A stretch of 11,154 nt of DNA from an uncultured Lachnospiraceae bacterium (GTDB lineage Bacteria; Bacillota; Clostridia; Lachnospirales; Lachnospiraceae). Positions 5,996 to 11,154 of the stretch are shown here, piece after piece. A program made the translations under genes and the position numbers. The stretch covers positions 1 through 11,154 of the forward strand of contig CANQCX010000046.1 of NCBI GenBank assembly GCA_947591115.1, given 5' to 3'. Below the pieces are notes generated by a model. The model saw nothing but the letters and a program-made list of their open reading frames with translations. It did no database searches and was not told the DNA's origin. Each line of letters begins with the position of its first letter. Positions within the stretch are counted from its first letter, which is position 1.

Positions 5996-6832
5996 ATGAA
6001 TAATTTGGAACTGGAGAAAACCGCAAACGAGATACGAAAAAGTATTGTTTCCGCAGTGCATAGCGCCAAATCCGGACATCCGGGCGGCTCGCTATCTGCG
6101 GCGGAGCTTTTTACCTATCTTTATTTTGAAGAAATGAACATCGATCCGAAGAATCCGAAATGGGAGGACAGGGATCGGTTTGTTTTGTCCAAAGGTCATG
6201 TTGCGCCGGGACTGTATGCCGCACTGGCGGAACGGGGATATTTCCCGAAAGAGGATCTGCTTACCCTGCGCCATACCGGCTCTTATCTTCAGGGGCATCC
6301 GGATATGAAGCATATTCCGGGCGTAGATATGTCCAGCGGTTCTTTGGGACAGGGCGTATCGGCAGCGGTCGGCATGGCGGCAGCAGGTAAATTTGACAAA
6401 AAAGATTACCGCGTTTATACCATGACGGGCGACGGGGAAATTCAGGAGGGGCAGATCTGGGAAGCCGCCATGTGGGCGGGATTCCGGAAGCTGGACAATC
6501 TGGTCGTCATTGTGGATAACAACAATCTGCAAATTGACGGAACCGTAGAGGAGGTATGCTCGCCGTACCCGATCGATCAGAAATTCGAAGCGTTCCATTT
6601 TCATACGATCACGATCAACGGAAATGATTTCGATGAAATCCGCGCGGCGTTTCAGGAAGCGCGCAAAACCAAAGGAAAACCAACGGCAATTATAGCCAGA
6701 ACCATGAAGGGCAAAGGCGTTTCTTTTATGGAAAACATTGCGGACTGGCATGGAAAAGCGCCGGACGACGCGCAGTATCAACAGGCAATGGAGGAGTTGC
6801 AGAAAGCGGGTGAAGCATTATGTCAGAGATAA
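5996..6832 (+). CDS. Transketolase N-terminal (TPP-binding) subunit
   Basis: This 278-residue protein corresponds to the N-terminal, thiamine-diphosphate-binding half of transketolase (pentose phosphate pathway; two-carbon ketol transfer between sugar phosphates). Key residues are HPGG (28-31), SKGH (65-68), QGHPD (99-103), the TPP motif GDGEIQEGQIWE (145-156) ending in NNN (175-177), and the conserved KGKGVSFME region near the end. Length is normal for a split subunit. AAGGAGA lies five bases before the ATG, 12 nt after recR. It overlaps its partner by 13 nt and should form a heterotetramer with it in the cytoplasm. Split transketolases are common in Clostridia and archaea, so this is a natural two-gene enzyme, not a broken gene. 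In organisms lacking the oxidative branch it supplies ribose and erythrose phosphates. Confidence 0.95.
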   Translation: MNNLELEKTANEIRKSIVSAVHSAKSGHPGGSLSAAELFTYLYFEEMNIDPKNPKWEDRDRFVLSKGHVAPGLYAALAERGYFPKEDLLTLRHTGSYLQGHPDMKHIPGVDMSSGSLGQGVSAAVGMAAAGKFDKKDYRVYTMTGDGEIQEGQIWEAAMWAGFRKLDNLVVIVDNNNLQIDGTVEEVCSPYPIDQKFEAFHFHTITINGNDFDEIRAAFQEARKTKGKPTAIIARTMKGKGVSFMENIADWHGKAPDDAQYQQAMEELQKAGEALCQR

Positions 6833-7761
6833 AGAAAATCGCCACAAGAGACAGCTACGGAAATGCGCTGGCGGAACTGGGACAGACGAAGCCGGATTTG
6901 ATCGTTTTGGACGCGGATCTTGCAGGAGCCACCAAAACCGGAATTTTTAAAAAAGCGTTTCCTGAACGCCACTGGGACTGCGGCATCGCAGAAGCAAATA
7001 TGGCGGGAATTGCGGCAGGATTGTCCACATGCGGAAAAGTCCCGTTTATCAGCTCTTTTGCAATGTTTGCGGCTGGCCGCGCCTATGAGCAGGTGCGGAA
7101 CTCCATTGGCTATCCGCATTTAAATGTAAAGATCGGAGCGACTCATGCCGGAATTACGGTAGGAGAAGACGGAGCGACGCATCAATGTCTGGAGGATCTG
7201 GCGCTTATGCGTGAAATTCCGGGAATGGTTGTCATCAATCCGTCCGATGACATAGAAGCAAAAGCAGCCGTTAAAGCGGCATACGAACATGTCGGACCCG
7301 TTTATCTGCGTTTTGGGCGTCTGGCGGTTCCCATCATCAATGACGCGCCGGATTACTGCTTCGAAATCGGAAAAGGCCGCGTGTTAAAAGAAGGAACGGA
7401 CGTAACCATATTTGCTACCGGTCTGGAGGTCAGCGAAAGTCTGGAAGCCGCCAGAGAACTGGAAAAAGACGGCATTTCCGCAGAAGTGATCAATATCCAC
7501 ACCATCAAGCCGCTGGATGAAGAATTGGTCGCAGCCTCCGCCGCAAAGACAAAAAAGGTCGTAACGGTCGAGGAACATTCCGTTTTAGGCGGATTGGGAA
7601 GCGCCGTCTGCGAAGTGCTGTGTGAAAAAGCGCCGGCTCCGGTGCTGCGCATCGGCGTGGAGGACCGCTTCGGCGAGTCCGGACCGGCAGTGGAGCTGCT
7701 TCATAAATACGGACTGGACGCGGAAGGAATCTATAAAAAGATAAAAGCATATCTGGGATAA
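6820..7761 (+). CDS. Transketolase C-terminal subunit (pyrimidine-binding and C-terminal domains)
   Basis: This 313-residue protein is the second half of transketolase. It contains the pyrimidine-binding domain with CGIAEANM (54-61), whose Glu58 is the residue expected to activate the TPP aminopyrimidine, and GEDGATHQ (115-122) in the substrate channel. The C-terminal domain begins after about residue 180 and includes the VITVEEHS-like VVTVEEHSVLGG segment. The ATG at 6820 lies within the end of the N-terminal subunit gene (13-nt overlap) with only a weak GGGTGA upstream. Translation is therefore probably coupled, which keeps the subunits equal in amount. An intrinsic terminator follows five bases after the stop, marking the operon end. 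The alternative, a 1-deoxyxylulose 5-phosphate synthase-like or other TPP enzyme pair, is less likely given the transketolase-type motifs. Confidence 0.95.
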   Translation: MSEIKKIATRDSYGNALAELGQTKPDLIVLDADLAGATKTGIFKKAFPERHWDCGIAEANMAGIAAGLSTCGKVPFISSFAMFAAGRAYEQVRNSIGYPHLNVKIGATHAGITVGEDGATHQCLEDLALMREIPGMVVINPSDDIEAKAAVKAAYEHVGPVYLRFGRLAVPIINDAPDYCFEIGKGRVLKEGTDVTIFATGLEVSESLEAARELEKDGISAEVINIHTIKPLDEELVAASAAKTKKVVTVEEHSVLGGLGSAVCEVLCEKAPAPVLRIGVEDRFGESGPAVELLHKYGLDAEGIYKKIKAYLG

Positions 7762-7766
7762 AAAGC

Positions 7767-7800
7767 AAACTGTCGCGCCTGTCCGGTGCGGCAGTTTTTT
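7767..7800 (+). terminator. Intrinsic terminator of the pfk-dnaX-tkt operon
   Basis: A stem of about 13 bp (AAACTGTCGCGCC with GGTGCGGCAGTTT, two G-U pairs) closes a five-base TGTCC loop. The stem runs into six T residues at 7795-7800. It starts five bases after the tkt stop codon. Confidence 0.9.
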
Positions 7801-7831
7801 GTCGATTATTTTCTTCGAACCGCTCCCATAA

Positions 7832-7860
7832 TTTTCCAAAATCCTTGCAAACGCTATGAT
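7832..7860 (+). promoter_or_regulatory. Weak candidate promoter for the LysM gene
   Basis: A -10-like TATGAT at 7855-7860 has only a poor -35 TTTTCC (7832-7837) at 17 bases. The -10 is embedded in a small inverted repeat, GCTA-TGA-TAGC (7853-7863), which could be an operator or chance. The terminator upstream means the gene needs a promoter in this gap, and this is the best I can find. Confidence 0.35.
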
Positions 7861-7888
7861 AGCATGTTCAAAAAAAGGAGTGAAAATT

Positions 7889-9034
7889 ATGATCGATATT
7901 GTAGAAGGAAACGGACGGAATCTGAGAAATATCCGTCAGATCGGCACACCGGCGGAAGAAGATAAAATTTATGTGGAAAACAATGCATATGAACGGCTGC
8001 ATCTGGAAGAATTCGCGGAAAAGCGGGTGTTTGTGCTGATGGGGCATACGGAATGTGTGGACAAACACTACGCTACCTTTATCGAAGCGGTTATTCCGAT
8101 ACGGGATATCGATTTTTCCGGAAATCTTCCGCTGTGGAATAATCATGCATGGGGCGAGGTTTTTCGGGAAGTCAAAAGGGTATACGAGGACGCGATCATA
8201 GTGGGGTGGGCGCTGGATATCAAAGGGATGTCTCCGAAAATGACGCCGGAGCTGGAAGCGGTACACCGCGAACAGTTCGGGGGTGCGCACCAGCTTTTTT
8301 TGTTTATGGATTCTTTGGAGCAGGAAGAATATTTTTATCTGAGCAAAAAGAATCATCTGCGGAGAAAAGACGGATTTTACATTTATTATGACGCCAAAAG
8401 CACGCAGCCGTCTGAACCGATGGAGGTACAACTGGAAATTCCGAAAACAAGCCTGATTCCGGCGGCTGTGCCCGCGGCAAAGGAAAAAGAAGCGGTAAAA
8501 TCGCGGGCAAGATATCGGGAAGCCGTCTACAACCGGAAAAAAGAGGCTTCCGGAAAGAAAATCACTTCTTATGCGGCTGTGGCGGCCGCAGCGCTCTTAA
8601 TAGGCGTCATCGGAGCGGGGATTTACCAAAAGCGAATTACCTTGTCCGATCTGGAAAAAGTAATCGCCGCTATGGGGCAGAAAAGCAAAGTCGTCAATAC
8701 GGAAGGCGAAACCGAAGATTTTCTGCAGGAAATGGAGGATACCGAAAGCGGCTCCGATACACAGGCGCAGGAAACGAAATCCGACGCGATTCCGGTAGAA
8801 GATGTGCCGGCAGGCGACCTTCTTACACCCGCACAGGAGAATGAAGCGCAGCCGCAGGCGGAAACATCGATGGCGGTTCCGCAGTACTATACGGTTCGAA
8901 AGGGCGATACCCTGACGGCGATCTGCCGCAGAATTTACGGCACCTCCGGACGGCTCGGGCAGCTCCGGCAAATGAACGGACTGACGGAAACGGATGTTAT
9001 ATGGGAAGGACAGCAATTAGTGTTGCCCCAGTAA
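7889..9034 (+). CDS. Membrane-anchored LysM protein with a degenerate MPN/JAB-like cytoplasmic domain
   Basis: A 381-residue protein with three parts. Residues about 36-169 resemble an MPN/JAB fold: a strand and glycine turn (VFVLMGHTE, 47-55), a second strand (TFIEAVIPI), a helix before IIVGW (103-107), and a helix after it followed by HQLFLFMDS. In active JAMM enzymes VGW is followed by H-S-H-P; here it reads ALDI, so no metal site is expected. A basic stretch (KKEASGKK) then precedes one membrane helix (about 225-246), an acidic linker (about 270-330) and a C-terminal LysM domain (333-380, YYTVRKGDTLTAICRRIYG) that binds peptidoglycan. Topology should be N-in, LysM outside. The ATG at 7889 has AAAGGAG seven bases upstream. 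The LysM and membrane helix are clear. The MPN-like call is pattern-based and tentative, and the function is unknown. Confidence 0.82.
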   Translation: MIDIVEGNGRNLRNIRQIGTPAEEDKIYVENNAYERLHLEEFAEKRVFVLMGHTECVDKHYATFIEAVIPIRDIDFSGNLPLWNNHAWGEVFREVKRVYEDAIIVGWALDIKGMSPKMTPELEAVHREQFGGAHQLFLFMDSLEQEEYFYLSKKNHLRRKDGFYIYYDAKSTQPSEPMEVQLEIPKTSLIPAAVPAAKEKEAVKSRARYREAVYNRKKEASGKKITSYAAVAAAALLIGVIGAGIYQKRITLSDLEKVIAAMGQKSKVVNTEGETEDFLQEMEDTESGSDTQAQETKSDAIPVEDVPAGDLLTPAQENEAQPQAETSMAVPQYYTVRKGDTLTAICRRIYGTSGRLGQLRQMNGLTETDVIWEGQQLVLPQ

Positions 9035-9052
9035 ATCAGATAATGGTATAAT
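9023..9052 (+). promoter_or_regulatory. Promoter for the DUF5711-like/cvpA pair
   Basis: A perfect -10 TATAAT (9047-9052) is preceded by TGG, giving an extended -10. A -35 TTGCCC (9023-9028, 4 of 6) lies 18 bases upstream, overlapping the last codons of the LysM gene. The start would be near 9059, about 40 bases before the ATG at 9100. Confidence 0.65.
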
Positions 9053-9099
9053 AACACAATATAAATATGCACCAGAAGAAACGGAAAGGATAAACATCT

Positions 9100-10293
9100 A
9101 TGGCAAAATCTGAGAAAACAGGCATTCGAACCGTAAAGAGCGATTTTGAAGAATTAGATGAAAAGATACAAAAGCACAGGAAAAAGATTTTTTTCCGCGT
9201 CATAAAGATCATTGCCGTTATTGCGGCGGCGGTCGTCGTTTTGGAATTGTGGTCGGCGCTCCGCAGCTATGATTCGTACGAAGTCCGCAGCAGTGCAAAG
9301 CGTACCGACAGTGAAGCGGTAAAGTTTGAAGAATTTCTGGGCAATGTCCTCAAATACAGCAATGACGGCATTATGTATATGGACAGCGGAAACGAATTGA
9401 TCTGGAATCAGTCGTTTGAAATGACGACGCCTGTTCTGGATATCTGCAGGGACTATCTGGTCATTTACGACAAAGGCGGCATGGAAATTTATATCATGAC
9501 AAAGGATGGCTTGGAGGAAAAAATCGAAACAAACTATCCCATCCAGACCGTATGCGTCGCGGGGCAGGGAACGGTTGCCGTTTTGATGAAAGAGGGCGGC
9601 ATATCCTATGTAAAACTTTTTGACCGGAAAGGAAAAGAGCTGGCAAACGGCGAATTTTACGGAGAGCAGGGCGGTTTTCCGATCGATATCGCGCTTTCCT
9701 ATAACGCGCAAAAGCTGGCGGTCGATATGATCGACGTCAACGACGGAAACATCAAATCCACAATAACCTTTTACAATTTTGGCTCGGTCGGGCAAAATGA
9801 GATTGACAATAACGTAGGCACCTACTCCTATTCGGATATGCTGATTCCCGAGATCGCGTATGTATCGGACAACCGCATGTTAGCGCTTGGGGACAATGAA
9901 ATTATTGTGTTTGAAGGGGAGCAGAAGCCTTCCGTAGAAAAAGAAATTTTCATCGAAGAAGAAATTTCCAGCATCTTCCACGATGAAAAATATATCGGAG
10001 TCATTTTAAACGATCATAGTGAAGAAGGCTCCCGTCATATCACTGTATATGATATGAAAGGAACGAAAGTTATGGAAAACGATACCGCGCTTGCTTATGA
10101 CCACGCGGAATTTTTATCCAACCATGAAATCTGCGTCCGGAATGATTATGAGTGTGAATTGTATACCATACATAGCATCAAAAAATTTTCCTATCGTTTT
10201 GATACGGAATTATACAGGATCATTCCGGAGGGAACGGGGGCAAACTATATCTTTTTGCTGAACGGAAGAACAGAAGAGGTGCGTTTACGATGA
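9100..10293 (+). CDS. DUF5711-family membrane-anchored propeller-like protein
   Basis: A 397-residue protein with a charged cytoplasmic N-terminus (1-30), one membrane helix at about 31-52 and a large extracytoplasmic domain. That domain is built of repeated short beta units with Asp/Gly turns (for example YDKGGMEIYI, FDRKGKELANGE, YDMKGTKVMEN), as expected of a beta-propeller of the WD40/PQQ type. The overall form and its position directly before a CvpA gene match the DUF5711 family of Clostridia as I recall it; function unknown. The ATG at 9100 follows AAAGGA ten bases upstream. It overlaps cvpA by 4 nt (ATGA), so the two are translationally coupled and may act together at the membrane. It has no catalytic motif I can see; a scaffolding or sensing role would be a guess. 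Confidence 0.85.
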   Translation: MAKSEKTGIRTVKSDFEELDEKIQKHRKKIFFRVIKIIAVIAAAVVVLELWSALRSYDSYEVRSSAKRTDSEAVKFEEFLGNVLKYSNDGIMYMDSGNELIWNQSFEMTTPVLDICRDYLVIYDKGGMEIYIMTKDGLEEKIETNYPIQTVCVAGQGTVAVLMKEGGISYVKLFDRKGKELANGEFYGEQGGFPIDIALSYNAQKLAVDMIDVNDGNIKSTITFYNFGSVGQNEIDNNVGTYSYSDMLIPEIAYVSDNRMLALGDNEIIVFEGEQKPSVEKEIFIEEEISSIFHDEKYIGVILNDHSEEGSRHITVYDMKGTKVMENDTALAYDHAEFLSNHEICVRNDYECELYTIHSIKKFSYRFDTELYRIIPEGTGANYIFLLNGRTEEVRLR

Positions 10294-10982
10294 ACTGGCT
10301 GTTGATATTGTTTTTTATCGTTGTGGCGGGCTGCGTGATCCTCGGGTACTATCGGGGATTTTTGCGCGTCGTATATTCGTTGGCGGAATGGGTGCTTATT
10401 CTGCTTTTTGTCACATGGGCGACGCCGTATGTGAGCCGATTTTTGGCGGAGCAGACTCCGCTGCAGGCGACTCTGGAAAGCAGCAGCAAGGAAGAATTGC
10501 GCCAAAGCATTACAAATATGAAGGAAGACGAAGGAACGGATGGAGGCGTGCTGGATGCGCTGGGACTCCAACTGCCGGATATCATTGAAGAACGCCTTCT
10601 GGGGACAAGCGGACTTGCGGATCAGTTTTTGGAGGCTGCCGGAGTGTATGATCTGATGGCGCATAAAATTTCCCAGTTTGCCGTCCGCGGCATTGCTTTT
10701 TTGATCACGCTGCTCCTTGCATTTGTAATTTTTCATGGAGTCGGAACCGCGCTGAAGCTGGTAGATAAAATCCCGATCGTCAGCGGCGTCAACCGGACGG
10801 CTGGCGGATTTGCCGGTCTGCTTCAGGCGCTTTTATTTGTCTGGGTTGCCTTTGCGGCAGCGGCGGCATGTGCGGGAACGGAGTGGGGACGCTGGCTGAT
10901 CTCCTTTATATATGAAGCACCGATACTCACATGGCTCTATGAAAATAATCCCGTCTTAAATATTTTTCTAAGTTTTTGCTGA
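10290..10982 (+). CDS. CvpA family membrane protein
   Basis: A 230-residue integral membrane protein of the CvpA (colicin V production) family. Hydrophobic segments lie at about 3-20, 26-46, 133-155 and 172-193, with a polar loop (about 50-130) between the two pairs. The family signature is the segment KIPIVSGVNRTAGGFAGLLQ (160-179), equivalent to the P-x-x-x-x-x-N-R-x-x-G-x-x-x-G-x-x-x-G motif before the last helix. YYRGF after the first helix is also typical. Length is a little above the E. coli protein (about 160) but usual for Firmicutes members. The start ATG overlaps the stop of the DUF5711-like gene (4 nt), with GAGGTG upstream inside that gene. CvpA proteins have been tied to envelope homeostasis in other bacteria, but the molecular role is unclear. 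Confidence 0.88.
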   Translation: MNWLLILFFIVVAGCVILGYYRGFLRVVYSLAEWVLILLFVTWATPYVSRFLAEQTPLQATLESSSKEELRQSITNMKEDEGTDGGVLDALGLQLPDIIEERLLGTSGLADQFLEAAGVYDLMAHKISQFAVRGIAFLITLLLAFVIFHGVGTALKLVDKIPIVSGVNRTAGGFAGLLQALLFVWVAFAAAAACAGTEWGRWLISFIYEAPILTWLYENNPVLNIFLSFC

Positions 10983-10998
10983 CAAAAACGTCTTTTTT
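10972..10998 (+). terminator. Weak intrinsic terminator after cvpA
   Basis: A 7-bp AT-rich hairpin (GTTTTTG, loop CTGA, CAAAAAC) overlaps the cvpA stop codon and is followed by GTC and six T residues (10993-10998). The stem is weak, so termination may be partial. Confidence 0.4.
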
Positions 10999-11050
10999 CC
11001 GGTATACGGGGAGGAATCGAAAAAAAGAAGAAAAAATATAAAAAAATTTG

Positions 11051-11079
11051 TTGACAACTGGCGAACCGCGTGATATTAT
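11051..11079 (+). promoter_or_regulatory. Strong promoter, probably of an rRNA operon
   Basis: A perfect -35 TTGACA (11051-11056), a 17-base spacer, and -10 TATTAT (11074-11079) preceded by TGA, making it an extended -10. The roughly 30 bases upstream (11020-11050) are almost all A/T with A-runs, as in an UP element. Transcription would start near 11086. This is the strongest promoter in the window. It points off the right edge. Confidence 0.85.
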
Positions 11080-11085
11080 TAACAA

Positions 11086-11154
11086 GCTGACCGTTTGAAA
11101 GCGGTCGGAACCTTGATAACTGAACAGTGGAAAACCTTGAAAGATTCATTGAGA
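11086..11154 (+). other. Probable rRNA operon leader (5' end only)
   Basis: After the start site comes a small hairpin, GACCG (11089-11093) with CGGTC (11102-11106). Then CCTTGATAACTGAACA (11111-11126) resembles the TTGAAAACTRAAYA stretch found next to boxA-type antitermination sites in Firmicutes rRNA leaders and spacers. Together with the very strong promoter this suggests a 16S rRNA gene, or less likely a tRNA cluster, starting shortly beyond the edge. No rRNA sequence itself is present. Confidence 0.6.

Noticed and set aside
5411..6781. Long minus-strand open frames opposite recR and the transketolase N-subunit
   Set aside because: They are mirror frames of strongly conserved genes, with no start signals of their own.
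5996..7761. Transketolase broken into two by a frameshift
   Set aside because: Each half has its own start and stop, the 13-nt overlap is clean, all catalytic motifs are present, and split transketolase is normal in Clostridia.
11000..11050. A second terminator or small gene in the A-rich stretch before the last promoter
   Set aside because: Only weak TTTTTTCC/GGAA pairing is seen, with no start codon plus ribosome binding site; it reads better as an UP element.
1..11154. CRISPR arrays, insertion sequences, phage or defence genes
   Set aside because: No direct-repeat arrays, terminal inverted repeats, transposase or defence motifs were found by eye; the region looks like ordinary core chromosome.

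Overview
The window looks like chromosomal core DNA of an anaerobic Clostridia, most probably Lachnospiraceae or a close relative. The support is strong AGGAGG-type ribosome binding sites, the dnaX-ybaB-recR gene order, a two-subunit transketolase, a DUF5711-like/CvpA pair, a short CarD protein, and an ECF-type vitamin transporter S component. There are no insertion sequences, phage genes, CRISPR arrays or long repeats. No gene-free stretch exceeds 300 bases.

Layout. Positions 1-1356 (minus strand) hold a B6 salvage pair: a PdxK/PdxY-type kinase, then an overlapping ECF S component that runs off the left edge. A promoter at 1387-1414 drives it. Divergently, 1518-2058 (plus) encodes a short CarD-type RNA polymerase-binding protein overlapped by an 83-residue basic protein of unknown function. 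A bidirectional hairpin terminator (2059-2099) separates these from a convergent tRNA-Ser(CGA) gene at 2112-2201 (minus). Divergent promoters at 2213-2283 then serve the tRNA and the next operon.

Positions 2344-7761 (plus) are a tightly packed set: 6-phosphofructokinase, dnaX, ybaB/ebfC, recR, and the transketolase N- and C-terminal subunits. A good intrinsic terminator closes it at 7767-7800. It mixes glycolysis and pentose-phosphate enzymes with replication and recombination-repair genes, probably on one transcript because no terminator is seen between pfk and dnaX.

Positions 7889-10982 (plus) hold three envelope genes: a membrane-anchored LysM protein whose cytoplasmic domain resembles a catalytically dead MPN/JAB fold, a DUF5711-like membrane-anchored propeller-like protein, and a CvpA-family membrane protein overlapping it by 4 nt. 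The right end (11051-11154) has a near-consensus promoter and a leader resembling the start of an rRNA operon, so a 16S gene probably begins just past the window.

The least described items are the MPN-like/LysM protein, the CarD/83-residue pair, and possible -1 frameshift sites in the dnaX linker that would produce a gamma-like short subunit.
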